Shown piece after piece: positions 10,212-20,501 of a stretch of 64,000 nucleotides of DNA. The notes beneath the pieces were generated by a model. It saw only the letters and a list, made by a program, of their open reading frames with translations. It was not told the origin of the DNA and made no database searches. The position numbers were made by a program, and so were the translations under genes. Origin of the DNA: Vibrio taketomensis (GTDB lineage: Bacteria; Pseudomonadota; Gammaproteobacteria; Enterobacterales; Vibrionaceae); contig NZ_AP019649.1 in NCBI RefSeq assembly GCF_009938165.1, positions 1,984,001-2,048,000 on the forward strand. The letters run 5' to 3'. How positions within the stretch are numbered: the stretch's first letter is position 1; every line of letters begins with the position of its first letter.

Positions 10212-10793
10212 ATGACAAATTACCAACTAGTTTTAGCGTCCACTTCACCATTTAGGCAGCAACTGCTCAATAAACTAGCAGTGCCGTTTATTACTGCTAC
10301 CCCTGATTGCGACGAAACGCCTCTAGCAGGCGAATCACCGACGGCTCTGGTACTTCGTTTAGCTGAAAGCAAAGCAAAGTCTTGTCCGCTCACTCAAACA
10401 AGCTTAGTGATTGGTAGTGATCAAGTATGTGTGATTGATGACGAGATCATCGGTAAACCTCACACCCGAGAAAGGGCTATCGAGCAATTAACTCGTCAAA
10501 GCGGCAAAAGTATCACTTTTTATACTGGCTTAGCACTGTACAACTCTCAAACGGATACCATTCATTCCAAACTGGATACCTTTACGGTTCATTTTCGCCA
10601 ATTAACTCAGCAACAAATCGAAGACTACGTCGACAAAGAGCAGCCATTCTATTGTGCCGGCAGCTTCAAAAGCGAAGGATTAGGAATTGCTTTGTTCGAG
10701 CGCTTGGAAGGTAAAGACCCAAATACGTTAGTTGGCCTGCCCCTGATTGATTTGATTGATATGTTGGCGGCAGAAGGTTTTGCTGTGCTCTGA
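10212..10793 (+). CDS. maf: Maf-like nucleotide pyrophosphatase, YceF type (7-methyl-GTP)
   Basis: This 193-residue Maf/YceF enzyme hydrolyses non-canonical nucleotides; the E. coli YceF subgroup prefers 7-methyl-GTP. Visible motifs are [11 protein letters not shown] at the N-terminus, GSDQVC with the catalytic-site aspartate, and GKPHTRERA. It is divergent from yceD, the same relative arrangement as E. coli yceF and yceD. The subgroup assignment rests on that neighbourhood plus general sequence likeness. Confidence 0.9.
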   Translation: MTNYQLVLASTSPFRQQLLNKLAVPFITATPDCDETPLAGESPTALVLRLAESKAKSCPLTQTSLVIGSDQVCVIDDEIIGKPHTRERAIEQLTRQSGKSITFYTGLALYNSQTDTIHSKLDTFTVHFRQLTQQQIEDYVDKEQPFYCAGSFKSEGLGIALFERLEGKDPNTLVGLPLIDLIDMLAAEGFAVL

Positions 10794-10893
10794 GCATTGA
10801 GAGTGAAAAATTAAGCGTTGAGCGCGTTTCACTTGAGGTTTTATAAACGACATTTCCAATGACCGACTTTCAACCCGATGGGGAATCACAGCA

Positions 10894-10920
10894 ACAAAAA
10901 AAGGGAGCATAACGCTCCCA
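10894..10920 (-). terminator. Rho-independent terminator after rluC
   Basis: The stem GGGAGC/GCTCCC (10903-10908 with 10914-10919) is followed on the minus strand by a run of T. It ends rluC transcription about 50 nt after the stop and lies in the convergent maf-rluC gap. Confidence 0.8.
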
Positions 10921-10972
10921 ATCTCTAAAATCTCGATACAAATTTCAACTTTGCGTTCTCGACTCTAATGCC

Positions 10973-11926
10973 TCAATTATTAGCAAGCTTTCTCAGACCA
11001 ACTAGCACTTTCTCAAGCTTGTTGCCCATCGGTGCATTGATTTCCATCTGCTCTTCCGTACCCGGGTGAACAAACTTAATGTTAGCCGCATGAAGGAACA
11101 ATCGGTCAAGACCAACTTTACCCGTGTAGGCATCAAAACGACGGTCACCATAGCGGTCATCCCATGCAATCGGATGGCCAGCGTACTGAGTGTGTACACG
11201 AATTTGGTGTGTTCGCCCAGTAATCGGACTCGCTTGAATCAAAGTTGCATCGGCAAATTTTTCTAGCACCTTAAAACGAGTCTCTGACGGTTTACCGTTT
11301 GGATTCACGCGAACGATGCTATTGACTTCATTTTTCAGAAGTGGTGCATTCACCACTTTACAGCTTGATTTCCACTCACCCATCACTAAAGCGAAATAAT
11401 ACTTCTGTACCGTCTTTTCACGGAATTGAGCTTGCAAATGACGCAGAGCTGAACGCTTTTTCGCCACAAGCAAAATACCAGACGTATCGCGGTCAATACG
11501 ATGGACTAATTCAAGGAAACGAGCTTGCGGGCGCAGTGCACGCAATGCTTCTATCGCACCGAATTTTAAACCGCTACCACCATGTACTGCGGTACCCGAC
11601 GGTTTGTTTAGGATCAACATATGTTCATCTTCAAAGATGATCATGTTTTCAAGTTCAGCGACCTTGTTTAACTTGGTGCTCGGCGCAACTTCTTCTGTTT
11701 TTTGCTCCACGGTCACAGGTGGAATGCGAATTACATCACCTGCTTGCAGTTTGTATTCTGCTTTGACACGTTTTTTGTTCACTCGTACTTCGCCTTTACG
11801 AAGAATACGATAAACCATACTTTTTGGGATACTTTTCAGATGGTTGCGTAGAAAGTTATCAATACGCTGGCCAGCCATATCGGCATCTATGTCGACAAAC
11901 TGGACTTGGGTTCTAATTTCATTCAT
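10973..11926 (-). CDS. rluC: 23S rRNA pseudouridine(955/2504/2580) synthase
   Basis: The enzyme isomerises three uridines in 23S rRNA. It has 317 residues: an S4 RNA-binding domain near residues 18-80 and an RluA-type catalytic domain. The catalytic aspartate is D145 in the HRIDRDTSG motif. It is divergent from rne, the same pairing as in E. coli, separated by a 551-nt leader and promoter region. Confidence 0.96.
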   Translation of the reverse strand: MNEIRTQVQFVDIDADMAGQRIDNFLRNHLKSIPKSMVYRILRKGEVRVNKKRVKAEYKLQAGDVIRIPPVTVEQKTEEVAPSTKLNKVAELENMIIFEDEHMLILNKPSGTAVHGGSGLKFGAIEALRALRPQARFLELVHRIDRDTSGILLVAKKRSALRHLQAQFREKTVQKYYFALVMGEWKSSCKVVNAPLLKNEVNSIVRVNPNGKPSETRFKVLEKFADATLIQASPITGRTHQIRVHTQYAGHPIAWDDRYGDRRFDAYTGKVGLDRLFLHAANIKFVHPGTEEQMEINAPMGNKLEKVLVGLRKLANN

Positions 11927-12477
11927 AACGCTATTCTATCACTCAAAACTGCGCAATTTCACATTTTCTTCGCAACAAGCGCCAAGTTTACTTGTTTTGT
12001 CGGGAACTACGAACAATTTTTCAGTAACCTATTTATAAACCTCACCTTTCTTTTCAAAGGCATTAAAAACATGACCTTACCGCAAATAAAAACAGATTAT
12101 TCCTCGTTTTGTGGTAAAGCAGATTGCCGTGATTAGAGGGTACTGCTATAGTTCACACCTGCAAAGACTGATTTGGTTGACTTTTGTACTAACCAAACTA
12201 TCTGAGCAACAAAAGAGTAGATTGCTAGTTAATAGAAAGCGCAGCACACGGCGTAAGACCTTTCGAATATTAGCGACTTGTTGCTCTACTCGTCACCTTT
12301 CATGTTGAGTAAATTCCGCCGATATCGCGGCTCACAAGTTATCGTTTGTGAGAACTGGAGTGCCCCAGAGCATCCCTCCAGCCGGGAGGCTGCACCGAAT
12401 AAACCATGGGATCTGGCACCGTGAAAGCGAAAACTAAGCAACAAGCACATAAAAAATGACAACGAGATTTTTATAAA
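11927..12477 (+). promoter_or_regulatory. rne promoter region and structured 5' leader (rne5-like)
   Basis: This gene-free stretch separates rluC and rne. The part from about 12316 to 12421 is rich in RNA structure: a CTCACAA/TTGTGAG hairpin (12331-12351), a CCTCC/GGAGG hairpin (about 12375-12389) and an outer pairing of GTGCC with GGCAC that encloses it. In E. coli the long rne leader folds into hairpins bound by RNase E itself for feedback control of rne mRNA decay. I infer the same role here from position and structure; the exact Rfam match was not tested. The segment 11940-12290 shows no further feature I can name. Confidence 0.6.
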
Positions 12478-15400
12478 ATGAAAAGAATGCTAATCAACGC
12501 AACTCAAAAAGAAGAGTTGCGCGTTGCTTTAGTAGATGGTCAGCGCCTGTTCGATCTTGATATCGAAAGCCCAGGCCATGAATCTAAAAAAGCAAACATT
12601 TACAAAGGACGTATCACTCGCATTGAACCTAGCCTCGAAGCTGCCTTCGTTGACTACGGCGCAGAACGACACGGCTTCCTCCCTCTTAAAGAAATTGCCC
12701 GCGAATACTTCCCTGAAGGTTACTCTTACCAAGGTCGTCCAAGCATTAAAGAAGTGCTGACTGAAGGCCAAGAAGTAATTGTTCAAGTAGAAAAAGAAGA
12801 ACGTGGCAGCAAAGGCGCTGCGCTAACAACGTTCATCTCTCTTGCTGGTAGTTACCTAGTTCTTATGCCAAATAACCCTCGTGCTGGCGGTATTTCTCGC
12901 CGTATCGAAGGTGACGAGCGCACTCAACTAAAAGCAGCATTAAGCACATTAGAATTGCCTCAAGGCATGGGTCTAATCGTACGTACTGCGGGTGTAGGCA
13001 AAAGCGCTGAAGAGCTGGAGTGGGACCTAAACGTACTGCTCAATCATTGGGGTGCGATCAAGCAAGCGTCGGATTCAAACCCTGCGCCATTCCTAATTCA
13101 CCAAGAAAGTAACGTAATCGTACGTGCGATCCGTGATTATTTGCGTCGTGATATCGGCGAAATTCTGATCGACAGCAACACCATGTACGAACGCGCTCTA
13201 GACCATATCCGTCTAGTTCGTCCTGACTTCGTGAGCCGCGTTAAGAAGTACGATGGCGAAGTACCACTATTTAGCCACTACCAAATCGAAAGTCAGATCG
13301 AATCAGCGTTCCAACGTGAAGTTCGTCTGCCTTCTGGCGGCTCAATCGTTATCGACCCAACCGAAGCATTAACGTCTATCGATATCAACTCAGCACGCGC
13401 AACCAAGGGCGGCGATATCGAAGAAACAGCACTGAACACCAACTTAGAAGCAGCAGACGAAATTGCACGTCAGCTACGCCTACGTGACCTTGGTGGTCTA
13501 GTGGTTATCGACTTTATCGATATGACGCCAGTACGTCACCAGCGTGAAGTTGAAAACCGCCTACGTGACGCTGTTCGTATGGATCGTGCTCGCGTACAAA
13601 TTGGCCGCATCTCTCGCTTTGGTCTACTTGAAATGTCGCGTCAGCGTCTAAGCCCATCGCTAGCGGAAGCAAGCCACCACATTTGTCCTCGTTGTACTGG
13701 TACTGGTGTGATTCGCGATAACGAATCACTTGCACTATCTGTATTGCGTTTGATTGAAGAAGAAGCACTAAAAGATAACACTGCGCAAGTTCTTGCCGTA
13801 GTACCAGTGCCAATCGCCTCATACTTACTGAACGAAAAACGTCGCTCTGTGAACCACATTGAGCGCAACCAAGAAGTGAAAATCACGGTTGTTCCTAACT
13901 CAGATATGGAAACGCCGCACTTTGAAGTGATTCGTGTTCGTGAAGGTGAAGAAGTCGATCTACTGTCATACCTACTTCCTAAGAAGCTAGAAGCAATGAA
14001 GGAAGCGGAAGGTAAAGAAACGACTGACGCTGAAATCAAACCGAAGAAAATTGAAGAACCAGCTCTAAAAGGTTTCGCTGCTCCGGCTCAGTCAGCTCCT
14101 GCTCCAGTAGCAAAAGCGCCAGCACCTAAAGCAAAACCTGCCGCAGAAAAAGACGAACAGCCTGGTATGTTCTCACGTTTCTTCAAAGCACTTGGCGATT
14201 TCATCTTCGGCTCAGCGAAACAAGAAGAAGCGAAGAAAGAAGAGTCTACTCAAAAAGACAAATCGAATCGTAATAACCGTAACCGTCGCAACAACCGCAA
14301 CGATCGTGGCGACCAACGTCGTCGCAACAACCGTGATGGTAATCGCGATGCGAATCGTGAAAATAACCGCGATAACAACCGTGATGCAAATCGCGAAGGT
14401 GGTCGTGAAGATAAACGCGATAACAAGCGTGATAACAAGCGTAAACCAGTTCGTGATGATGCGAATCTTGAGCAAAGCCAAACTGAACGCAAGCAACGTA
14501 AACCTAAGCAAGACCGTCGTAACAAACGTGAAGACGTGAAGCCAAGTAAAGTTGCTGAAGAAGGTTTGAAACTAGCGGCTGAAGCACAAGGCGAAAAAGT
14601 TGAAGCTCCACGCGCTGAAGAAAAAGCAGCGAAGGTAAAAGAGCGCCGTCAACGTCGTAAACTGTCTAAGCAAGTGCGTGTGAAAGACCAGCAAGCACAA
14701 GCAGAGAAAGTTGAAGAGACTGTCGTTGATCAACCTGTCGTAATCGAAACTCCGGTACAAGCACCAGTTGTCGTTGAACCTGCAGTAGAGAGCCACGATA
14801 GTGACAATGATGCTCAAGAAGGCAAACAACGTCGTAACCGTCGTTCACCTCGCCACCTACGCGCAAGTGGTCAACGTCGTCGTCGCGGCCGTGACCGTCG
14901 TCCGAATCCATTCCGCCTACGTAAAGGTGGTGTAGCCTCTCCAGAGATGGCAATGGGTAAAGTGATGCCTCGCTACGATCTTGCGAAACCAGCACCTCGT
15001 TCACAACACGTGAAAGAAGCTGTAGTGGAAGCACCTGTCGTAACATCAGAAGCACTTGTTGTTGAGACTCCAGTAACTGCACTTGGTGGTTTCGCTTGTC
15101 CTGAAATGGCAATGGGTAAAGTTATTATTCGTCGTGAACCTGTTGTAGAACAAGCAGTGGTAGAGCCAACAGTTGAAGCTCCAGTTGCTGAAGTTGTCGC
15201 TCCAGTGGTTGAAGAAGCTGTCGTGACTGAAACTGCAGTAGCAACTCCAGCTGTAGAAGATACAGCGATTGTTGAAGCGGCAGTTGATGTGGCAGCTCAA
15301 GAACGTGTTGTTCAAGAAACTGTTGCAGAGCCAATCGTTGAGTCAGCGCCTGTGGTAACTGAAACTCAAATCGAGAAAGCAGTTAAAGCACATGCAAGCT

Positions 15401-15564
15401 CACCAATGGCAAAAGCACCGGGCACTCAAGAGCTAAAAGAAATCGAAATCAACGCAGCTCCAATGCGCGCTGAGCGCTACCAACCAAAAGGTGCTGGTAG
15501 CCAAGTCGCACGCAACCAAGCTGGCGCAGGTATGACAAAACCTTCAGCATCACTGATTGCCTAA
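12478..15564 (+). CDS. rne: Ribonuclease E
   Basis: This is the main endoribonuclease for mRNA decay and rRNA/tRNA processing, and the scaffold of the degradosome at the inner membrane. It has 1028 residues. The catalytic half carries an S1 domain (about residues 35-120), the DNase I-like acidic site ([14 protein letters not shown]) and the zinc-link cysteines C403 and C406 (CPRC). The C-terminal half is low-complexity: an Arg/Asn/Asp-rich RNA-binding tract (about 590-700), a Val/Pro/Glu-rich tract, and two copies of an [13 protein letters not shown] motif (near residues 820 and 873) resembling the E. coli enolase site. A late SSPMAKAPG segment resembles the PNPase-binding tail. Confidence 0.98.
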   Translation: MKRMLINATQKEELRVALVDGQRLFDLDIESPGHESKKANIYKGRITRIEPSLEAAFVDYGAERHGFLPLKEIAREYFPEGYSYQGRPSIKEVLTEGQEVIVQVEKEERGSKGAALTTFISLAGSYLVLMPNNPRAGGISRRIEGDERTQLKAALSTLELPQGMGLIVRTAGVGKSAEELEWDLNVLLNHWGAIKQASDSNPAPFLIHQESNVIVRAIRDYLRRDIGEILIDSNTMYERALDHIRLVRPDFVSRVKKYDGEVPLFSHYQIESQIESAFQREVRLPSGGSIVIDPTEALTSIDINSARATKGGDIEETALNTNLEAADEIARQLRLRDLGGLVVIDFIDMTPVRHQREVENRLRDAVRMDRARVQIGRISRFGLLEMSRQRLSPSLAEASHHICPRCTGTGVIRDNESLALSVLRLIEEEALKDNTAQVLAVVPVPIASYLLNEKRRSVNHIERNQEVKITVVPNSDMETPHFEVIRVREGEEVDLLSYLLPKKLEAMKEAEGKETTDAEIKPKKIEEPALKGFAAPAQSAPAPVAKAPAPKAKPAAEKDEQPGMFSRFFKALGDFIFGSAKQEEAKKEESTQKDKSNRNNRNRRNNRNDRGDQRRRNNRDGNRDANRENNRDNNRDANREGGREDKRDNKRDNKRKPVRDDANLEQSQTERKQRKPKQDRRNKREDVKPSKVAEEGLKLAAEAQGEKVEAPRAEEKAAKVKERRQRRKLSKQVRVKDQQAQAEKVEETVVDQPVVIETPVQAPVVVEPAVESHDSDNDAQEGKQRRNRRSPRHLRASGQRRRRGRDRRPNPFRLRKGGVASPEMAMGKVMPRYDLAKPAPRSQHVKEAVVEAPVVTSEALVVETPVTALGGFACPEMAMGKVIIRREPVVEQAVVEPTVEAPVAEVVAPVVEEAVVTETAVATPAVEDTAIVEAAVDVAAQERVVQETVAEPIVESAPVVTETQIEKAVKAHASSPMAKAPGTQELKEIEINAAPMRAERYQPKGAGSQVARNQAGAGMTKPSASLIA

Positions 15565-15604
15565 GGCAAACGTGAAATGAAGCGAGTTCATACTCGATAA
15601 AACC

Positions 15605-15637
15605 AAAAGGCTGCTTATTCAAGCAGCCTTTTCTTTT
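15605..15637 (+). terminator. Rho-independent terminator after rne
   Basis: A perfect 10-bp stem AAGGCTGCTT/AAGCAGCCTT (15607-15616 with 15621-15630) is followed by TTCTTTT. It lies 41 nt after the rne stop. Confidence 0.93.
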
Positions 15638-15850
15638 AGGCTAAAGCAACAATCTCCACCCTCAAAGTGGCAACATATTTTTAGCATTTTTATTGGTTTA
15701 CATCTGGCTCTTTGTTGAACTTAGTCACAATTTTCTGTACGATCCCACGCCTTGAACTAAATTCTGACCTAGTCGCTCTGCTCTTTTACTCTCCACTTTG
15801 CTCTAGTGACCGTTCAGAATAGTGATTAAATCTAACCTAACTGAGCAAAC

Positions 15851-17410
15851 ATGTTTGAATTTCCCCAATTTTCTAAGCACTCGGTAAAAAACGATGTGTT
15901 ATCAGGTTTAACTGTCGCCCTAGCGCTAGTTCCTGAAGCTGTAGCCTTCGCCTTTGTTGCGGGTGTAGACCCGATGGTTGGTCTTTATGCGGCCTTTATC
16001 GTCGGTCTGGTAACCTCCATCTTTGGTGGCCGACCAGGTATGATTTCTGGTGCCACAGGTGCAATGGCTGTCGTCATGGTGAGCTTAGTGGCGACTCACG
16101 GCGTGCAATACTTGTTCGCGGCCATTCTTCTTGCCGGCATTCTGCAAATCACCGCAGGCCTTTTTAAACTGGGTAAGTTTATTCGCATGGTACCGCATCC
16201 TGTGATGATCGGTTTTGTGAATGGTCTGGCTATTGTTATTTTCCTAGCACAACTCGGTCAGTTTAAAGCGCCAGATCTTAGCGGTGATCTGACTTGGCTG
16301 CCGGGTGATCAAATGGCGCTGATGCTTGGCCTAGTTGCTTTGACTATGGCGATCATTCACTTTCTACCAAAGCTCACGACTGCCGTACCATCATCACTGG
16401 TTGCGATTGTTACGGTCACCGCGATTGTGGTCGGTTTTGATTTAGATACGCGTACTGTGGTTGATTTCCTGCGTACGATGTCAGGCAACGAAGCGGCAAC
16501 GCTTGCTGGCACGCTACCGACCTTCTCAGTTCCAGAAGTTCCACTTACGCTTGAAACGCTGCAAATCATTTTGCCTTACGCAATTATTTTAGCGGCAATT
16601 GGTCTAATTGAGTCACTCCTTACTCTGACAGTGCTGGATGAGATGACCAATACTCGTGGTCAATCAAACCGTGAATGTATGGGTCAAGGTCTTGCAAACA
16701 TTACCTGTTCAATGTTCGGTGCTATGGGTGGTTGTGCTATGATTGGTCAGTCAATGATCAACGTAAACTCAGGTGGCCGTGGGCGCCTATCTGGTATCGT
16801 CGCTGCGGTGATGCTATTGGTGTTTATTCTATTTGCATCATCGCTGATTGAAATGATCCCACTTGCAGCACTCGTCGGTGTGATGTTTATGGTGGTAATT
16901 GGCACCTTTGAATGGGCAACCTTCAAACTGGCTCGTCGCGTACCAAAACAAGACTTCTTTGTTATTGTACTGGTAACGGTAGTGACGGTACTGACTGACC
17001 TAGCTGTTGCAGTTGCCGTCGGCGTTATTGCTTCTGCATTGATGTTTGCTTGGGAACATGCAAAACACATTTACGCATCAAGCAAAATCAATAAAGACGG
17101 TTCAAAAGAGTACCAAGTCCATGGTCCTATCTTCTTTGGTAGCGCGGCAAATTTCCTTGAGTTGTTTAACGCACAAAACGATCCAAGTGAGGTGATTGTC
17201 GATTTTGCTCACTCTCGAGTCACTGACCACTCAGCAATCGAGGCGATTGAGACTCTCGCTGAGCGCTATGCTGCAGTAGGCAAAACCCTACATCTACGTC
17301 ACCTGAGCCCAGATTGTCGCGCCCTACTACAAAAAGCAGGCAGTCTCGTGGAGATCAACGTCAAAGAAGACCCAAGCTACAAAGTCGCAACCGATGTTCT
17401 AGCTGGTTAA
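15851..17410 (+). CDS. SulP family inorganic anion transporter with C-terminal STAS domain
   Basis: This is a 519-residue inner-membrane transporter of the SulP/SLC26 family. It has about 11 hydrophobic segments in the first 400 residues, including the family stretch [16 protein letters not shown] near the N-terminus. It ends in a cytoplasmic STAS domain (about 415-515; [20 protein letters not shown]). Family members move sulfate, bicarbonate, C4-dicarboxylates or other anions, and the substrate cannot be told from sequence alone. It has its own upstream gap and a downstream terminator, so it is likely monocistronic. Confidence 0.9.
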   Translation: MFEFPQFSKHSVKNDVLSGLTVALALVPEAVAFAFVAGVDPMVGLYAAFIVGLVTSIFGGRPGMISGATGAMAVVMVSLVATHGVQYLFAAILLAGILQITAGLFKLGKFIRMVPHPVMIGFVNGLAIVIFLAQLGQFKAPDLSGDLTWLPGDQMALMLGLVALTMAIIHFLPKLTTAVPSSLVAIVTVTAIVVGFDLDTRTVVDFLRTMSGNEAATLAGTLPTFSVPEVPLTLETLQIILPYAIILAAIGLIESLLTLTVLDEMTNTRGQSNRECMGQGLANITCSMFGAMGGCAMIGQSMINVNSGGRGRLSGIVAAVMLLVFILFASSLIEMIPLAALVGVMFMVVIGTFEWATFKLARRVPKQDFFVIVLVTVVTVLTDLAVAVAVGVIASALMFAWEHAKHIYASSKINKDGSKEYQVHGPIFFGSAANFLELFNAQNDPSEVIVDFAHSRVTDHSAIEAIETLAERYAAVGKTLHLRHLSPDCRALLQKAGSLVEINVKEDPSYKVATDVLAG

Positions 17411-17439
17411 CTAGCAGGCTAGCGCTTTGCTCAAATTTA

Positions 17440-17467
17440 AAAGGCTTCCCTCGGGAAGCCTTTTTTG
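17440..17467 (+). terminator. Rho-independent terminator after the SulP gene
   Basis: The stem AAGGCTTCC/GGAAGCCTT (about 17441-17462, short loop) is followed by a T run, 30 nt after the stop. Confidence 0.92.
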
Positions 17468-17488
17468 CGTATGCGCTCTAGCGAAGTA

Positions 17489-17522
17489 AAAACAAAAAGC
17501 CCTGTGATATCACTGGGCTTTC
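17489..17522 (-). terminator. Rho-independent terminator after the rhlE-like gene
   Basis: A long stem AGCCC-T-GTGATATCAC-T-GGGCT (17498-17519, one T-T mismatch per side) is followed on the minus strand by TTTTTGTTTTT. It ends the convergent helicase gene. Confidence 0.85.
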
Positions 17523-17546
17523 TCAATTGGAGTTTGTCGCTAATAG

Positions 17547-19101
17547 TTAGCCGCGATTTGCGTTTTCTGGGCGCGACTTACGGTTTTGTGCTGGCTTACG
17601 TGCTGCCTGACCAGTTGGTTTGCCGCTATTGCTTGAGCGGTTGCCGCCATTGTTATCAGACGATTTCGCGCGGTTGGCTTGCCCGTTGCTATTGTTATTA
17701 CCCTTACCTTGCGAATTATTTTTCCCAGTTTTTTTGTTAACAGGCTTGTTGGCAGGTTTGCCCTGTCCTTTTGGTTTGTCACCATTCGCATTTGGCTTTT
17801 TACCTTCGCTAGGTTTATCACCAAAGTGACGCTTATTTATACCCGCAGGCTTATTACCGCGAGCATTTTCACCAGAGCGTTGACCATCCGCATGATCAGT
17901 CTTTGGTTTCTTTGGCTTCTTCGGTTTTTTCGCTTTGATTGGACGCGTGTCAAGTACCGACTCAGGCAGCTCATTTACCGCCTTATAGCCTTCTAATTCA
18001 AGACGAGGCAGCACCTGCTGAATCAAACGTTCAATGCCAAATAGCTCAGCGACTTCTTCATTACACACCAAAGAAATTGCCTTACCCACTTCACCAGCAC
18101 GACCGGTACGACCAATGCGGTGTACGTAGTCTTCAGAGACATTTGGCAACTCAAAGTTCACCACTTGTGGCAACTGAGGAATATCGATACCACGTGCCGC
18201 AATGTCTGTTGCCACCAACACACGCACTTCGCCTGATTTAAAATCAGCCAGAGCTTTGGTGCGTGCTCCTTGGCTCTTGTTACCGTGAATTGGCGCCGCC
18301 GTAATGCCTTCACCATTTAAGTAAAACGCCAGACGGTTAGCACCATGTTTAGTGCGACAAAACACCAAGGTTTGACGCCAATCGCCATCTTTGATCAGCT
18401 TAACCAACATTGGCGCCTTTTTGCGTTTGTCTGCTGGGTAAATAAATTGCTCGATAGTCTTAGCGGTCGAATTGGCAGGGTTCACTGAGATCTCAACAGG
18501 ATTGTTTACCAGCCCTTTCGCCAGCTCACGAATTTCTTCGGAGAAGGTTGCCGAAAACAGCAAATTTTGGCGATTTTTAGGCAATATATTAAGAATTTTA
18601 CGAATATCGCGAATAAAGCCCATATCTAACATACGGTCTGCTTCATCCAATACCAATACTTCTAGTTGGTCAAATTTCACTGCATTTTGATTGTACAGAT
18701 CCATCAAACGGCCCGGCGTTGCCACCAGCACGTCGACACCACGAGTCAACTTCAGCATTTGTGGGTTGATTTTTACCCCGCCAAAGACCACGGCTGAATT
18801 TAGCTCAAGATAGCGACTGTAGTTATGCACGTTCTCATGTACTTGAGCTGCAAGTTCGCGTGTAGGCGTCAAGATAAGCGCACGAATATGATTGTTCTTA
18901 ACACGTGAGCCATTGGATAAACGCTCAAGAATTGGCAAGGTAAAGCCCGCTGTTTACCGTCCCCGTCTGAGCTGCTGCCATAACGTCTTGACCTTCAAGA
19001 ATCGCAGGAATTGCCTTTGCTTGAATTGGTGAAGGCGTCGTAGCCTGTTCTTTGATGGCTTTCAAAATTGGAGCAGAAAGAGCGAGTGAGGTAAAACCCA
19101 T
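17547..19101 (-). CDS. rhlE: DEAD-box RNA helicase, RhlE type (frameshifted as sequenced)
   Basis: This is an ATP-dependent RNA helicase of the RhlE group. The frame starts at 19101 ([14 protein letters not shown]) and breaks near 18950, inside the Walker A motif. The written sequence reads AAQTGT then VNSG, while the next frame continues with [10 protein letters not shown]. Restoring one G and one A would give [19 protein letters not shown]. Downstream motifs are intact: [18 protein letters not shown] in [28 protein letters not shown] and [11 protein letters not shown] basic, Asn/Gly/Lys-rich tail of about 120 residues follows, typical of Vibrio RhlE-like proteins. The Q-motif region ([11 protein letters not shown]) also looks one residue short and altered from the usual QGYxxPSPIQ, suggesting more base loss there. 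Confidence 0.85.
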
Positions 19102-19247
19102 AAATTTGTTTCTCAATATAAAGTGGTTCATACCAAGCATAGCGACTAAGGCTAGCTTGGATTGAAAAGTGCGACATTCTGAGGCTTTTGCTTACTAGTC
19201 GCAACTATTGTTTCGCCAGCTGGAAGATAATCTCTCCCTAGGCAAGC

Positions 19248-19282
19248 GCAAAATAAAAAGGCCGGGATGTTGCCCAGCCTTT
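19248..19282 (-). terminator. Rho-independent terminator after rnd
   Basis: The stem AAGGCCGGG/CCCAGCCTT (19258-19266 with 19273-19281) pairs fully only as minus-strand RNA, through a G-U wobble. It is followed by TTTTTATTTT on that strand. Confidence 0.85.
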
Positions 19283-19313
19283 CCTTGTGCAGGATACTAT
19301 TTCGACACTTGAA

Positions 19314-20430
19314 TTACTTAATCAGTTTATCCAATTTCTGACCGAGTAGCTCCAAACGCCAGCCCTGCATCACATCTGGTCGCTTGTTTTCATCACGATT
19401 ACGTTTCCACCCAACTAATGATGCTATTGAGTTGCTTCTTCGACGCTAAAAACTCGCCCGCTAAACCGCTGTTGTCAGACACTTTCTTTACTTCATCTTT
19501 CAGCACTTTGAATAACTGCTTATAACCCGGTTTGTCCATCAAACGCACAATTTTTTCCGGATACTGGTCCGCAGGGGTCATCTTCGCCGATTTTACTAGG
19601 CTAATAATACGAGCACTGTGACGTTGTAAAGAACGAGCATCAATGCCCGCTTGCTCCATCTGCTGACGATTTTGCATACCCATACGAGCAATAGTTAACA
19701 AATCTTGCTCTTTGAACACGAAATTCAATGCCAAATCACGGCGCAATGCTTCTTTATAACGCCAAGTTGCCAATGGCTTAAGAATGGCCAATTCGCGTGG
19801 TTTTAACTGCCATGCCCCTTTGATATCAAGGTAAGCATTCTCGGCATCCACGGTTTTGATACGCTTCGAGGCAATAAGTTGACACTCTTGCTGCACGGCT
19901 TGCCACCACCCCGCTTGCTCAACGGCTTGCAACAGTTTTTCGTAGAGTGGTTTGAGGTAGTAGACGTCAGCCGCTGCGTAATCCAACTGCTTTTGTGACA
20001 ACGGACGCGCCATCCAGTCAGTGCGTGACTCACTTTTATCCAGTGAAACGCCTAGGTTAGCTTCAACTAGAGCCGCAAAACCCGTTGATAAACCATTGCC
20101 TAAAAATGCCGCCATAATTTGTGTATCAACCATAGGTTGTGGCAAACATTCAAAGCTATTGAAGAACACCTCTAGGTCTTCACCACATGCGTGTAAAACC
20201 TTCATGACTGAAGTATCTTTCAGTAGCTCAACAAACGCCGTCATATCTTCGATTTCGAGCGGGTCGATAAGAGATAGCGTTTCACCATCAAACAACTGAA
20301 TTAAACCCAGCTGTGGGTAGTAAGTACGAGTGCGCACAAACTCAGTATCAAGCATTACTGCTTCTACCGTTCGCGCTCTTTTACACACAGCTTCAAGCTC
20401 TGCGCTTTGAGTAATAATCTGGTAATTCAC
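19314..20430 (-). CDS. rnd: Ribonuclease D (frameshift near the 3' end as sequenced)
   Basis: This 3'-5' exoribonuclease trims tRNA precursors. The DEDD exonuclease motifs are visible: DTEF (Exo I), HACGEDLEVF (Exo II) and YAAADVYYL (Exo III). An HRDC-type C-terminal region follows. As written, the frame ends early at 19399 with SWVET. The next frame continues with KRNRDENKRPDVMQGWRLELLGQKLDKLIK to a stop at 19314, which looks like the true C-terminus. Restoring 2 nt at a GTGTGG site would give SWVWKRNRDE; removing one G would give SWWKRNRDE. The full protein would be about 371-372 residues, the usual length. It is preceded by a fadD terminator. Confidence 0.92.
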
Positions 20431-20442
20431 TTAATTCTCGCA

Positions 20443-20473
20443 TTAAAAATGCCGGCATTGTCTGCCGGCATTC
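20443..20473 (-). terminator. Rho-independent terminator after fadD
   Basis: A perfect 10-bp stem AATGCCGGCA/TGCCGGCATT (20448-20457 with 20463-20472) is followed on the minus strand by TTTTTAAT. It separates fadD from rnd. Confidence 0.93.
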
Positions 20474-20501
20474 TATCATTATTTAACGTTCGCTGCTTGG
20501 C

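Noticed and set aside
14212-15334. Several long open frames antisense or out of frame to rne
   Set aside because: They arise from the biased Arg/Asn and Val/Glu/Pro codon repeats of the RNase E tail and resemble no protein family.
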